Assembly (NCBI GenBank): GCA_021158125.1
Contig: JAGGVF010000022.1
Location: 62,001-126,000, forward strand
Reading direction: 5' to 3'
DNA: 64,000 nt
Origin: Candidatus Bathyarchaeota archaeon
GTDB lineage: Archaea; Thermoproteota; Bathyarchaeia; Bathyarchaeales; WUQV01
In this document: in pieces, positions 17,634 to 27,414 of the stretch
Numbering within the stretch: the first letter of the stretch is position 1
Layout of the letters: each line of letters opens with the position of its first letter
The notes under the pieces: model-generated
Seen by the model: the letters and a program-made list of their open reading frames with translations, nothing else
Database searches by the model: none
Told to the model about the DNA's origin: nothing
Made by a program: the position numbers and the translations under genes

Positions 17634-19322
17634 ATGAAAATGAGGAAAGTTCTATATTGTGCTTTCTTGTTTTTCATTCTTTTGTCAATCGTAGATAGCG
17701 TTCATATAAGATATGCTCTAATTCCGCCATTCCCCTTTAGAACAGGAACTTATATTCGTAGTTATAGTACGGATAAGATGCAATATGACATTGAAGAAGT
17801 TGTCAAAGTCAACATTGAAGTGGACACTGTTTACTTTTACACTAAAGTAAATTTAACAGTTCTTCTATATAATCCGAAATGGGAAGAAAAATCGTTTAAC
17901 TTTACAGTTTTTACGACTTATGGCACTATAGACGATTTAAAGGTTCTAAAACTTAGGATACCTGAAAAAACTGCATATATCAGCTCAGAATGGAAAATAA
18001 AGATTCTTGTATTAGATATTCAAGATGGAAAAGTTGAAGATGAAAAATTTTGCAAAATCTATGTTGGCCCCATCCTTCTGGATTGTTTCCTGTTTAGAAG
18101 TGCAGCTAACCCATATAAGATAAAAACCGAAATTTTTTATGAAACAGATGCAGCAGCCCATATATGTACTCTTTGGAGAACTTCTGATTTAAGAAAGAAT
18201 TATTCTGTTCATTTTGAGTTTATCGATCCCTTAAACCGAAGCTGGGCCTCTGAACAGTTCAACATTTTGCCAGCTAAGAAAGTTGATAATGTGGAATGGC
18301 AAATTAAAATTCGAGACACAGATAGAATCGTTATAGGATCATGGAACGTTAAGATTTACATAGAAGACGTTCTTGTTGATGAGAAAAAATTCGAATTAAG
18401 GCACAGTAGAGAAAACTGTCTTTCAGTACCCTTCCACTATCAAATAAACAAGTATTATTGCGGTCCTGCTGCGTTAGAAATGGTCTTTGATTATTTCGGT
18501 GAGGACATCCCGCAGCAAGAAATAGCAGAGGCTGGTTTAACTGAAGAAGAACTGGGAACTTTTGGGAAATGTATGATAAGAGCCGCACATTTTAGCTATT
18601 TAAGCATTTCAGAAGGAAAGGAGTTAGAAGGGAGTATCCAGGGATATTCTAACCGTAAGATTGGTTATGCTGCATTTGAGAAAAATGGCTTGTCAATTGA
18701 AGACCTAAAGAAATTAATAGACGAAGGGTTTCCGCTGATTGTCACTACTTGGTATGATGAGAAAAAAACTAATCCGCATTTTAGGGTTGTTGTCGGGTAC
18801 AATGATACCCACATTATAGTTAATGATCCATGGAATAAGGATATATGGGGAGGATGGTCTGGAGGCCCAAATGTTCCAATTGAAGTCAACACCTTTCTGG
18901 AATTATGGGATGTAAATGATAATTGGGGTTTGTTTGTGGCTCCTTGGGACATTAATCTTGAAGTGGTGGAAGTCAACTCTCAGATTTTCAAATTCATCGT
19001 CACTGTCAATTATTCATGTCCATGGACGTTTAATACACCCATCTATCCCGCTACCGAATGTAATGTAACCATAGAACTATCAAACGGTCTTTATTTACTT
19101 AATGAAACAAAAGTTAAAATTTTAGGCAATGGCACGCTTTATGCAGGAAAAATCGAAACTGTTGAATGGACTGTTTATAAAGAAAACTGGCAGGAAGCAT
19201 TTACAGTAACTATTTCAGCTAAGGGAAAGGTAAGGAATAAAATAACATTTCCATGGGGATATTCAATCGAATATGTAGATATTATCGGAGGAGAAAAAGA
19301 ATTTACGCTACAGTTAGGTTAA
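17634..19322 (+). CDS. secreted protein with C39-like cysteine peptidase domain
   Basis: The 562-residue protein has an N-terminal signal peptide (MKMRKVLYCAFLFFILLSIV). Residues 30-260 are predicted extracellular beta domains. A peptidase C39-like domain follows (about 262-425): Cys276 in YYCGPAALEMVFDYFG, His382 in NPHFRVVVGYNDTH and Asp398 in VNDPWNK form the papain-type triad. A C-terminal beta domain with many N-x-S/T sequons completes it. C39 domains in exporters cut double-glycine leaders, but this stand-alone secreted form probably acts on extracellular peptides or cell-surface proteins. No transporter is adjacent. Confidence 0.8.
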   Translation: MKMRKVLYCAFLFFILLSIVDSVHIRYALIPPFPFRTGTYIRSYSTDKMQYDIEEVVKVNIEVDTVYFYTKVNLTVLLYNPKWEEKSFNFTVFTTYGTIDDLKVLKLRIPEKTAYISSEWKIKILVLDIQDGKVEDEKFCKIYVGPILLDCFLFRSAANPYKIKTEIFYETDAAAHICTLWRTSDLRKNYSVHFEFIDPLNRSWASEQFNILPAKKVDNVEWQIKIRDTDRIVIGSWNVKIYIEDVLVDEKKFELRHSRENCLSVPFHYQINKYYCGPAALEMVFDYFGEDIPQQEIAEAGLTEEELGTFGKCMIRAAHFSYLSISEGKELEGSIQGYSNRKIGYAAFEKNGLSIEDLKKLIDEGFPLIVTTWYDEKKTNPHFRVVVGYNDTHIIVNDPWNKDIWGGWSGGPNVPIEVNTFLELWDVNDNWGLFVAPWDINLEVVEVNSQIFKFIVTVNYSCPWTFNTPIYPATECNVTIELSNGLYLLNETKVKILGNGTLYAGKIETVEWTVYKENWQEAFTVTISAKGKVRNKITFPWGYSIEYVDIIGGEKEFTLQLG

Positions 19323-19360
19323 AAAGCAAACGAATTTTTAATGGGGAAGATAACTTAAAT

Positions 19361-19388
19361 TTAAACCTTAATACAATTTAAGGTTTAA
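19361..19388. promoter_or_regulatory. 11-bp-arm perfect inverted repeat upstream of gar1-tfb
   Basis: TTAAACCTTAA at 19361-19371 and TTAAGGTTTAA at 19378-19388 are exact complements separated by six bases. The element is 39 bases after the C39 gene and about 70 bases before gar1. It could terminate the former or act as an operator for the latter. It lacks a following T run, which disfavours a simple terminator; an AT element (TTTAAATATAG) nearer gar1 is a candidate box A. Confidence 0.45.
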
Positions 19389-19458
19389 GCTGAAGTTTTA
19401 CACATATAAGTTTTTAGAAACATTTAAATATAGTAAATCGATTTGAGTTTCGTGTTTT

Positions 19459-19743
19459 GTGAGGGAAATGAGACACTTGCAAAGAATAGGCCGCGTCCTC
19501 CACGTAACTTCTAATAGAAACATAATAGTCAAAACGGAGGGAAAGATCCCTAGACTAGGCGAGAAAGTTGTTGACGAAAATTTAGATGTTATAGGGGAAG
19601 TTTTTGACATAATAGGTCCCGTTTCATCTCCGTACATTTCAGTAAGACCTAAAACGGAAATTCCAGAAAAATTTGTGGGCAAAGTTGTCTATGCGGTAGT
19701 TCCCTCACTTAGAAAAAGGAAAAGAGGGGAAAAATTTGGTTGA
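19459..19743 (+). CDS. gar1: H/ACA ribonucleoprotein protein Gar1
   Basis: The 94-residue protein has the Gar1 beta-barrel sequence: [50 protein letters not shown] and a basic tail KRKRGEKFG. Gar1 binds Cbf5 and regulates pseudouridylation of rRNA in H/ACA particles. The start is GTG at 19459 or ATG at 19468. Its stop overlaps the TTG start of the TFB gene by 8 bases, a coupling of gar1 with tfb that is common in archaea. Confidence 0.92.
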   Translation: MREMRHLQRIGRVLHVTSNRNIIVKTEGKIPRLGEKVVDENLDVIGEVFDIIGPVSSPYISVRPKTEIPEKFVGKVVYAVVPSLRKRKRGEKFG

Positions 19744-20704
19744 AAAAGAGAAAAAGAAGGAAATTGATGAGGAAAACCCTTCGGAGGCAAGGGTTCCTTC
19801 AATTCAGCAATGTCCAGAATGCGGGAGTATAAGGCTTATGAGGGACTATGAATGCGCAGAAATAGTTTGTATGGACTGCGGTTACGTAATTGCAGCTAAA
19901 CTTGCAGATAGAGGACCTGAATGGAGAGCTTTTGATGATGAACAAAGAGCCAAAAGAACCAGGGTTGGGGCGCCTGTAACATTCACAATTCATGACAAAG
20001 GCTTATCAACGATGATAGATTGGCATGACCGCGACGTTTTCGGCAAAAGGCTTTCTCCTGGGCAGAAGGCTCAAGTTTACAGGCTTAGAAAGTGGCAGAG
20101 AAGAATTAGAGTTTCAGATGCAACTGAAAGGAACCTCGCGTATGCTCTCTCTGAAATATCAAAGATAGCTAATGCCCTAAACCTTCCTAAAAACATAGTT
20201 GAAACCGCTTCGCTAATTTATCGTAAGGCTGTCAAAGAACGCTTAATCAGGGGCCGTTCAATTCAGGGAGTCACCGCTGCCGCCGTTTATCTCGCATGTC
20301 GCCAATGCGGTCTTCCAAGAACTCTGGAGGAGATAGCGTACGCCTCGAATGTAAGCAAGAAGGAGGTTGGGAGAAGCTACAGGTTCTTAGTTAAAGAATT
20401 GGACTACTTTGTCCCTCCATTAAAGCCAACCCAATACATTACAAAGTTTTCGAATCAGCTTACTATGCAAGGGAAAGTTGAGGAAATAGCCCATAAAATA
20501 CTTAAAACTGCAAGCGAGTTAAAGCTGACTTCGGGAAGGGGACCAACTGGAATTGCAGCCGCTGCTAGCTACATTGCCTCAGTTCTTATGGGAGAGAGGA
20601 AAACTCAAAGGGAAATCGCTGAAATAGCGCAGGTAACAGAGGTTACCATCAGAAACAGGTATAAGGAACTGGCTGAGCAGCTGCTTTTTATAATAACAGT
20701 GTAA
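19736..20704 (+). CDS. tfb: transcription initiation factor TFB
   Basis: The 322-residue TFIIB homologue has an N-terminal zinc ribbon ([27 protein letters not shown], residues about 26-52), a B-finger region with [21 protein letters not shown], and two cyclin-fold repeats (about 115-205 and 215-310) ending in the helix-turn-helix that reads the BRE. It bridges TBP and RNA polymerase at promoters. Start is TTG at 19736 behind a GAGGGG ribosome-binding site, overlapping gar1. Confidence 0.96.
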   Translation: MVEKEKKKEIDEENPSEARVPSIQQCPECGSIRLMRDYECAEIVCMDCGYVIAAKLADRGPEWRAFDDEQRAKRTRVGAPVTFTIHDKGLSTMIDWHDRDVFGKRLSPGQKAQVYRLRKWQRRIRVSDATERNLAYALSEISKIANALNLPKNIVETASLIYRKAVKERLIRGRSIQGVTAAAVYLACRQCGLPRTLEEIAYASNVSKKEVGRSYRFLVKELDYFVPPLKPTQYITKFSNQLTMQGKVEEIAHKILKTASELKLTSGRGPTGIAAAASYIASVLMGERKTQREIAEIAQVTEVTIRNRYKELAEQLLFIITV

Positions 20705-20803
20705 TTTTCCCTCCTTTTTCTGTGGTTGATGCTTAATTAGAAATCGCTAATTTTACGAAAAGACATTTTAGATTCAAGAATTATTATTGTATTGGGGCTG
20801 TTA

Positions 20804-21220
20804 TTGGTTAAATGTCCTAAATGCGGATTCGAAGTTGAAAGCCCGCTTAAGACTTGGGCTATATCTAAAAGGGCAGGCGAGGGAAAAGTCGTCATGGGGC
20901 TTTTTGAATGCCCTAACTGTAAGGCTAGGTTTAGGGCTTCGGTTGAGGAGGAGAAAGAAGAAGTAAGCATTAAAAACATGGTTGAGAGAATAAAAAATGT
21001 AAAGGGGGAGCTTATGCAAACACTGAGAAACTTGAGGGAAAAAATAAAAACCTTGGAAGCTGAAAGAGCAAATTTGCTCTTGGAAATTGAGAAACTCAAG
21101 AAAATGGCCGAATCAAAAGTTAGCGCTCTGGAAAGTGAAATTTCAATGCTTAGAGAAGAGGTAAAATCCCTCAGAGAACTGTTAGGCTATGAAGAAGAGA
21201 AGGGAAAGAAAAAAGAGTAG
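20804..21220 (+). CDS. zinc-ribbon and coiled-coil protein
   Basis: The 138-residue protein starts MVKCPKCGFEVES and has a second pair FECPNCKARFRAS, forming a treble-clef or zinc-ribbon of about 45 residues. The rest is a long coiled coil (ERIKNVKGELMQTLRNLREK through SEISMLREEVKSLRELL). Similar small archaeal proteins are conserved but uncharacterised; the architecture suggests nucleic acid or RNA polymerase contact. Start is TTG at 20804, with another TTG four codons upstream. It follows tfb on the same strand with a 99-base gap. Confidence 0.7.
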   Translation: MVKCPKCGFEVESPLKTWAISKRAGEGKVVMGLFECPNCKARFRASVEEEKEEVSIKNMVERIKNVKGELMQTLRNLREKIKTLEAERANLLLEIEKLKKMAESKVSALESEISMLREEVKSLRELLGYEEEKGKKKE

Positions 21221-21337
21221 AGCAAGGGCTTCAACGAACAAGGGCTTCCTAAGGCTTTTCTATGGTAGTGAATGAAAACGAAGGTTACATTTCAAACATC
21301 TTGAGAAACAATAAAGTGGATAAAAGAGAGCGCAAAA

Positions 21338-22249
21338 ATGAGCCGGAGAATAATTGACTTCCACGTTCACCCTTTAATAAAGGAGATTTCTGAAAAGGAA
21401 ATTTTAAAGGAGATGAAAAGAGCCAATGTGGACTTTGCAGTGTTGTTGGCTCTAGATGTGGATTCCAGTTTTCTATATGAAAAGGCCAAAAGAAGGGAAA
21501 TATTGGAAAAACTGTTGAATCTTTATGTTTGGAATGGAAACCAAGTGTTAGAGGAAATGAAAAGAATATTGGGAAAAGCAGAAACAAGCAACAAACTTGT
21601 TGCAAAATTGGTTCAAAAACATCCCGACAAATTCATAGGTTTCGGCTCTGTCAACCCATCCCGCAAATTAGAGTATGTTAAAGAAAAATTGAAGGAAATA
21701 GAAAAACTTGGCTTAAGCGGCATAAAACTTATCCCAACTCTTCAATTTTTCAATCCTAAGAAAGAAAAGAAAAAACTGGATGAAATTTTTGAATTCTGCG
21801 AAAAAACAGATAAAGTTATTGTTTTTCATACAGGATGCGATCCTTCTGCTTGGGAGTACCCGGAATTTTCTGAAAATGCGAATCCTAAGCTTCTGGAAGG
21901 TTATGTTAAACGTTTCAGGAATGTTCAGGTTGTTTTGGCACATATGGGCTGTTATAGCGCTAAATATCCGGGAATATGGTTTGAGGAAGCCATAAACTTA
22001 GGCAGAAGATACAGAAATGTTTGGTTTGACATTTCGGCTGTAACATACTTGGTATCTGAAGAAAAGTTTGCAAATACAATTAAGAAAGAAGTTGGCTGGG
22101 ATCATGTTCTGTTTGGCTCAGACTTTCCAGTTATAAAGGACTGTGACATAGCTTCTGCTGTTTATGAAGTTAAAACTTCAAATTTTCTTTCTGAGGCGGA
22201 AAAAGCTAAAGTTCTTGGTTTGAATGCGGCTAGGCTTCTGGGTTTGTAA
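21338..22249 (+). CDS. amidohydrolase family protein (ACMSD-like, amidohydrolase 2)
   Basis: The 303-residue TIM-barrel protein has IDFHVHPLI near the N terminus (metal-binding His-x-His), VIVFHTGCD (about 162-170), VVLAHMGCYS and the distal metal or proton-relay Asp in VLFGSDFPV. This is the amidohydrolase 2 family, which includes decarboxylases and lactone hydrolases acting on aromatic or small carboxylic substrates. ATG at 21338. It lies convergent to the acyl-CoA ligase with a 10-base gap. The specific substrate is unknown. Confidence 0.85.
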   Translation: MSRRIIDFHVHPLIKEISEKEILKEMKRANVDFAVLLALDVDSSFLYEKAKRREILEKLLNLYVWNGNQVLEEMKRILGKAETSNKLVAKLVQKHPDKFIGFGSVNPSRKLEYVKEKLKEIEKLGLSGIKLIPTLQFFNPKKEKKKLDEIFEFCEKTDKVIVFHTGCDPSAWEYPEFSENANPKLLEGYVKRFRNVQVVLAHMGCYSAKYPGIWFEEAINLGRRYRNVWFDISAVTYLVSEEKFANTIKKEVGWDHVLFGSDFPVIKDCDIASAVYEVKTSNFLSEAEKAKVLGLNAARLLGL

Positions 22250-22259
22250 AGAAAGTGGG

Positions 22260-23978
22260 TTAAGTTTTCTTGGCTTTTTTTATTTCTTCTTCCCTGAGCA
22301 CTCTTCTTAGGACTTTTCCAACCATGGTCATAGGTAGTTCTTTTCTGAATTCGACTTCTCTTATGGCCTTGTAGGGTGCTACTCGCTCCCTTACAAACTT
22401 TATTATTTCTTCTTCTGTTACTTTTGCTCCTTCTTTTAAGACGATGAATGCTTTAGGTATTTCGCCTGCAACTGGGTCGGGTTTTCCAACCACCGCGCAT
22501 AGTTTTACAGCTGGGTGTTCATAAATTACGTCTTCAAGTTCTCTTGGGTAGACGCTGTATCCCTTATATTTAATTAGGTCTTTTTTCCTGTCCGTTATGT
22601 AAAAGTAGCCGTCTTCATCCATTTTTCCGATGTCGCCTGTGTAAAGCCATCCGTCTCTTAAGACTTGGGCCGTTTCTTCGGGCATTTTCCAGTAGCCCTT
22701 CATAACTTGAGGGCCTTTAACCACAAGTTCACCTGTTTCTCCGGCTGGTAGTTCCTTCTTTCCAGTTTTAACGTCAACTATTTTCGCTTCAGTGTCTGGC
22801 CACGGAATTCCTATCGAGCCTATTTTAACGGTTTTCATCGTTGGGTCAAGGGGGTTACAATGGGTTACTGGAGAGGCTTCCGTTAAGCCGTAGCCTTCAA
22901 CGAGGACTCCACCAGTTATTTCCATAAACTTCTTTTGAACTTCTGGCGGCAGTGGCGCTGCGCCTGAAATGCAGAATTTAATGGATGTACAGTCGTATTT
23001 GCCAACATCCGGGTGGTCAATTAATAATGCGTACATTGTGGGTGCTCCGCAGAAGACTGTTACACGATATTTTTGTATGGCTTTAAAAACTTCAATTGGG
23101 TCAAATCTTGGAAGCAGTATGGTTTTTCCAGCCAAATATATTGGTGCGTTCATCGCTACTGTCATTCCGTAAATGTGGAAGAGCGGCAAAACAGCGAGGA
23201 AAACTTCTTCGGTTATTCTTCCCTTAAGCCAAGCTGCGCACATCATAGCGTTTGAAACTAGGTTCATATGGGTGAGCATGGCGCCTTTCGGAATTCCAGT
23301 AGTGCCACCAGTATATTGGAGAACAGCCAGGTCTTCTTTTGAATTTATATCGACTTCTGGGGGTTTAGCTGGATGTTCCTCTAAAATTTCCTTAAAGAAG
23401 TAAACGCCGGGTTTACGTTCAACCTTCGATGAGGGTATTTTCCCAAGTAATGACCCCAGAAACGCCTTTAAGCCGGGCATATAATCCTTCATACCAGTTA
23501 CAATGGCATGTTTAACCTTGGTTTTTGTCCAAACCTTTCTGAAGTTTGGGAATAAAACGTCGAGGAGCACTATGACTTTTGCTTCGGAGTTATTAAGTTG
23601 AAATTCAAGTTCTCTCTCCTTATAAAGCGGGCTTACTGCAGTTACTGCGGCCCCGGCCTTCATTGCCCCATAATAGCTTATTACAAACTGCGGCATGTTG
23701 GGCATATATAAGGCAACAACATCTCCTTTGCTGACGCCTAGCTTGTGAAGGGCGTTTGCAAATTTGTCCGCGGCAGTATTTAACTCTCTGTAAGTGATTT
23801 CTTTACCAAAGAAGATTAACGCTGTATTTTCAGGGTAGATTTCAGCTGTTTTCTCTAATAAATTGAACAGTGGAACCTCAGGGTATTTAATTGATTGTGG
23901 GACTCCTTCGGGCCAAAACTTAAGCCAAGGTTTATCAGTCGCAACTACCTTTTTCTTTTTCCTTCTCTTTTTAGGCAT
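22260..23978 (-). CDS. long-chain fatty-acid--CoA ligase (AMP-binding)
   Basis: The 572-residue ANL-family enzyme has the P-loop YTGGTTGIPKGAMLTH (about 226-241), VEGYGLTEASPV, GWLYTGDIGKMDEDGYFYITDRKKD and the catalytic C-terminal lysine in PMTMVGKVLRR. It activates a carboxylic acid to its acyl-CoA using ATP. A very basic N-terminal extension (PKKRRKKKKVV) precedes the enzyme domain. Its position beside acyl-CoA dehydrogenase, hydratase, hydroxyacyl-CoA dehydrogenase and thiolase genes suggests fatty-acid activation for beta-oxidation, although it is transcribed in the opposite direction. Confidence 0.93.
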   Translation of the reverse strand: MPKKRRKKKKVVATDKPWLKFWPEGVPQSIKYPEVPLFNLLEKTAEIYPENTALIFFGKEITYRELNTAADKFANALHKLGVSKGDVVALYMPNMPQFVISYYGAMKAGAAVTAVSPLYKERELEFQLNNSEAKVIVLLDVLFPNFRKVWTKTKVKHAIVTGMKDYMPGLKAFLGSLLGKIPSSKVERKPGVYFFKEILEEHPAKPPEVDINSKEDLAVLQYTGGTTGIPKGAMLTHMNLVSNAMMCAAWLKGRITEEVFLAVLPLFHIYGMTVAMNAPIYLAGKTILLPRFDPIEVFKAIQKYRVTVFCGAPTMYALLIDHPDVGKYDCTSIKFCISGAAPLPPEVQKKFMEITGGVLVEGYGLTEASPVTHCNPLDPTMKTVKIGSIGIPWPDTEAKIVDVKTGKKELPAGETGELVVKGPQVMKGYWKMPEETAQVLRDGWLYTGDIGKMDEDGYFYITDRKKDLIKYKGYSVYPRELEDVIYEHPAVKLCAVVGKPDPVAGEIPKAFIVLKEGAKVTEEEIIKFVRERVAPYKAIREVEFRKELPMTMVGKVLRRVLREEEIKKAKKT

Positions 23979-24076
23979 AATGAACCCTAATCTTTATGGT
24001 TAGATACAAAGCAGTATATAAAATTCAACATTTAAAAACATTAAATCAGTTTTAGTAACAAGTCTGAAATTTCAAA

Positions 24077-24919
24077 TTGAAAGCAGAGATGGAACAAATG
24101 AAAAAGGAGAAAGTTGCCTTTGAATGCTCCGAGGCTAAACTTCACGGAGAACTCTACATTCCCGATAAAACGCCGACTTCAGGCGTAATTGTTTGTCATG
24201 GTATGAACAAAAATGGCTTTCATGGATTAAAGCTCTACCGCAAATTTGCTGAAAAAGCCTGCGAAGAAGGGTTTGTTTCCCTTATTTTCGACTTTAGAGG
24301 CTGCGGGAGAAGCACTGGAAGCTTTGGCTATGGAATAGAGGAACAAAAAGACGTTAAATGCGCCATAGATTATTTGGCTTCAAGAAAGGAGGTTATTCCA
24401 GACAAGATTTTTGTCGTTGGCCACAGCTTAGGCGGAGCAATAAGCCTTTATGCGGTTCAAAACGACGAAAGAGTTAAAGGTCTAGTCTTATGGTCAACCC
24501 CTGCAAACCATGCATATAACGTTAAAAAGTTCATAACCATGAATAGGGGTAAGCTGAGCTATTACCTGTTTATTTTAGCGTCTTATCTGGACAACTTAAT
24601 CGACGTTTCGAAACTTGTTAATTTAAGGGTTTTCGGCATACTTTTAAGGCCAAGCTTGGTCAGAAAGAAAATGATGAAACTGAACGAATGCGAAATAGTT
24701 CAAAAACTGAAAATTCCAATTTTAATAGTAATTGGAGACCGAGATAAAATAGTAAGCGTAGAAGAAGCAAAACAAGTTTTCAAAGCGGCAAATAACCCTA
24801 AAAACTTCGTCTTGATAGCTGGCGCTAATCACATTTTTCATGAAAAGGAACATGAAGTCATAGTTGAAACATTAAATTGGATAAAAAACTATCTTAAGCA
24901 TCTAAACAATTCCACTTAG
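24077..24919 (+). CDS. alpha/beta hydrolase
   Basis: This 280-residue serine hydrolase has the oxyanion region VIVCHGMNKNGFHG, FDFRGCGRSTGSFG, the nucleophile elbow VVGHSLGGAISLY (about 113-125), the acid in VIGDRDKIVSVEEA and a C-terminal His in GANHIFHEKEH. It has no signal peptide, so it is cytosolic; it might release acyl groups that feed the ligase next door. Start is TTG at 24077, or ATG at 24089. The 3' end overlaps the next gene convergently by 18 bases. Confidence 0.88.
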   Translation: MKAEMEQMKKEKVAFECSEAKLHGELYIPDKTPTSGVIVCHGMNKNGFHGLKLYRKFAEKACEEGFVSLIFDFRGCGRSTGSFGYGIEEQKDVKCAIDYLASRKEVIPDKIFVVGHSLGGAISLYAVQNDERVKGLVLWSTPANHAYNVKKFITMNRGKLSYYLFILASYLDNLIDVSKLVNLRVFGILLRPSLVRKKMMKLNECEIVQKLKIPILIVIGDRDKIVSVEEAKQVFKAANNPKNFVLIAGANHIFHEKEHEVIVETLNWIKNYLKHLNNST

Positions 24920-25297
24920 CACTTTAACCAGTTCTTCCCTACTTTTTACAATGTGGTCGGAGAAGGCTATTGGCCAAGGTGAAGCAACAGGTTTTTCGCT
25001 AAACACTACAATTTTCTTTCCTAACTTCCTGGCGTAGTAAATTTCTACGGCTGTGCCAAAGCTGGGCTGGTCACAGATTGCAACTATGACATCGCAATTT
25101 TTAATGTTATAAAGGTCGTTTTTAACTATGCTAACTGCGAGTTCCCGCTTATCTCTAAAATCTTTAATGTCGCTGTAGTCCATCTCTTGCTGAAACTGGT
25201 CAACAACTTTGAATCCGTTTTGCCTTAAGAAGTTTTGTAATTCCTTGATTCTTTGAATGTTCCCATACGTGACTGGCCCGCAAACAATTACTTTCAA
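24902..25297 (-). CDS. nucleoside 2-deoxyribosyltransferase-like protein
   Basis: The 131-residue single-domain protein has a Rossmann-like start (MKVIVCGPVTYGN) and the segment VKNDLYNIKNCDVIVAICDQPSFGTAVEIYYARKLGKKIVVF, which matches the nucleoside 2-deoxyribosyltransferase-like fold where Asp and Glu contact the sugar. Family members cleave or exchange N-glycosidic bonds, but several lack activity. No substrate can be assigned. It converges on the alpha/beta hydrolase gene and diverges from the acyl-CoA dehydrogenase. Confidence 0.65.
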   Translation of the reverse strand: MKVIVCGPVTYGNIQRIKELQNFLRQNGFKVVDQFQQEMDYSDIKDFRDKRELAVSIVKNDLYNIKNCDVIVAICDQPSFGTAVEIYYARKLGKKIVVFSEKPVASPWPIAFSDHIVKSREELVKVLSGIV

Positions 25298-25355
25298 CTT
25301 TAACCCTAAATAATCAATATTAATGTGTTTTACTCAATAATGTATCTCTCAAACG

Positions 25356-26519
25356 GTGGTGGATAAGTTGGATTTTAAGTTGAGTGAAGAGCAGCTGGAA
25401 ATAAGACGTGCTGTAAGGGAGTTCTGCGAAAAAGAATTCGACCCCGAAATGGCATTGGAGCTCGACAGAAAAGAGGAATTTCCGATGGGGCTCTACAAGA
25501 AAGCCGCAAAGCTTGGATTTACCAGTCTAGCCTTTCCGGAGGAGTACGGTGGACAAGGCTACGGATACCTAGAAACTTGCATAGCCATGGAGGAAATGTG
25601 CAGGGTAGACTCCTCGCTTGGACTTGCAGTTATGATAGGAGTTTTCGGAAGCGACCTGATACTCTTCCACGGAACAGAGGAACAGAAGAACAAGTATCTC
25701 CCACCGCTATGCAGAGGCGACTACATTTCAGCCGCTGCATTTACAGAACCAGGCCGAGGAAGCGACATAACGAAAATGGACACTACAGCAACCAAGTACG
25801 GTGACGAATGGTGGATAAATGGAACAAAAACTTTCATAACAAACGCACCGGTAGCCGACTTCATCATAGTGCTCTGCCAAACAGACACGAAGGTTAGGCC
25901 CACCTATAGAGGGCAGACTCTCTTCATAGTTGACAAGGACACTCCAGGGTTAGATGTTACAAAACAAACTAATAAGATGGGAATCAGATGCACGGCAACA
26001 GGAGAAGTTTCACTAAGCGACGTTAAAGTAACCGACTGGAACATTGTAGGCGAATTAAACAAGGGATTTTACCATTCCATGTGGTTCTTTGACATAAGCA
26101 GAATAGCAGTTGCAGCCCAAGCAGTTGGAACAGCACAAGGAGCATTTGAAATAGCCTTCAAATACGCAAAGGAAAGGGAAGCCTTCGGCCAGCCAATAAT
26201 GCAGTTCCAACAGATAGGATGCAGACTAGCAGAAGTAGCCACCGAAATCGAAGCTGCAAGACTACTAACCTATAAAGCGGCGTGGACAGTTGACCAAGGA
26301 AAAATGGACCCCATGTTAACTTCTATGGCTAAGCTCTACGCAAGCAGAGCCGCCGTAAAAGCAACCGACGCGGCGATTCAAACGTTGGGCGGATACGGCT
26401 ACATGGGAGAATACAAAGTTGAAAGATACTACAGAGACGCAAAAATAACAGAGATCTACGAAGGAACCTCAGAGATTCAGAGGTTAACCATACTAAGGTA
26501 TCTGCTGAGGAGGTTCTAA
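25356..26519 (+). CDS. acyl-CoA dehydrogenase
   Basis: The 387-residue flavoenzyme has the three-domain ACAD layout: N-terminal helices, the FAD-contacting FTEPGRGSDITKMDTTA (about 130-146) and WWINGTKTFITNA, and the C-terminal AIQTLGGYGYMGEYKVERYYRD with the catalytic glutamate in EIYEGTSEIQR. It oxidises acyl-CoA to trans-2-enoyl-CoA, passing electrons to ETF or a similar carrier; no etf genes are in the window. Start is GTG at 25356 or 25359. It begins the plus-strand series of four beta-oxidation genes plus a DUF35 gene. Confidence 0.95.
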   Translation: MVDKLDFKLSEEQLEIRRAVREFCEKEFDPEMALELDRKEEFPMGLYKKAAKLGFTSLAFPEEYGGQGYGYLETCIAMEEMCRVDSSLGLAVMIGVFGSDLILFHGTEEQKNKYLPPLCRGDYISAAAFTEPGRGSDITKMDTTATKYGDEWWINGTKTFITNAPVADFIIVLCQTDTKVRPTYRGQTLFIVDKDTPGLDVTKQTNKMGIRCTATGEVSLSDVKVTDWNIVGELNKGFYHSMWFFDISRIAVAAQAVGTAQGAFEIAFKYAKEREAFGQPIMQFQQIGCRLAEVATEIEAARLLTYKAAWTVDQGKMDPMLTSMAKLYASRAAVKATDAAIQTLGGYGYMGEYKVERYYRDAKITEIYEGTSEIQRLTILRYLLRRF

Positions 26520-26554
26520 ATCTTAAATAGCATCAAACGTCAATGTAGAGTAAG

Positions 26555-27352
26555 GTGTCCGAATTGTCTAAACCGTATGAAACCATAAAAATTGAAAGGG
26601 AACAAAGCATAGTTTGGATAACCCTGAACAGACCCCATAGACTGAACGCATTCAACGATATTTTAATGGAAGAACTCGCCGAGGCTCTAGACACCGTTGA
26701 AAACGATCCAAGCGTCAGATGCGTAATAATAACGGGTGAAGGGGACAGAGCCTTCAGCGCAGGGGCAGACATAACGGCCTTCCCGAAGGCTACGCCGGTT
26801 ACAGCCGAAGAATTTTCAAGAAAGGGACAAAAAGTCTTCTCAAAAATAGAGGAAATGTCAAAACCAGTCATAGCGGCAATAAACGGATATGCACTGGGCG
26901 GAGGATTAGAACTAGCATTAGCATGCGACTTCAGAATAGCCTCAGAACACGCAGAACTTGGAAACCCCGAAATAAACTTGGGAATTATCCCAGGATGGGG
27001 AGGAACACAACGGCTAGTCAGAATAGTTGGACTACGCAACGCGAAAAGACTAGTCATGCTCGGAGAAAGAATAAAGGCGGATGAAGCCTTACAGATGGGC
27101 TTAGTCGACAAGGTTGTTCCCTTCGAAAAGTTAAGGGAAGAAGCCAAAGCCTTAGCTCAAAAACTATGCGAAGGGCCACCAATAGCACTGAAATACGCGA
27201 AACACGCATTAAACTTCGGAAGCCAAGTTCCACTTGACGTTGGATTAAGATTAGAAGCCACCTTGATGGCTTTACTGTTCTCAACACAAGACATCAAAAG
27301 AGGAATAGAAGCGTTCATGTCCAGAAGAAAACCAGAATTCAAAGGAGAATAG
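26555..27352 (+). CDS. enoyl-CoA hydratase/isomerase (crotonase family)
   Basis: The 265-residue crotonase-fold protein has the oxyanion-hole motifs RAFSAGADI and ALGGGLELALACDFRIA, and both catalytic glutamates are retained (in GGGLELA and in LGNPEINLGI). It hydrates enoyl-CoA to 3-hydroxyacyl-CoA. Start is GTG at 26555, 35 bases after the acyl-CoA dehydrogenase stop. Confidence 0.94.
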   Translation: MSELSKPYETIKIEREQSIVWITLNRPHRLNAFNDILMEELAEALDTVENDPSVRCVIITGEGDRAFSAGADITAFPKATPVTAEEFSRKGQKVFSKIEEMSKPVIAAINGYALGGGLELALACDFRIASEHAELGNPEINLGIIPGWGGTQRLVRIVGLRNAKRLVMLGERIKADEALQMGLVDKVVPFEKLREEAKALAQKLCEGPPIALKYAKHALNFGSQVPLDVGLRLEATLMALLFSTQDIKRGIEAFMSRRKPEFKGE

Positions 27353-27414
27353 CATCAAAACCTCTATTTTTTAATATTTAATGATAAAAATAGTTTCCAT
27401 AAACGGTGAAAATT

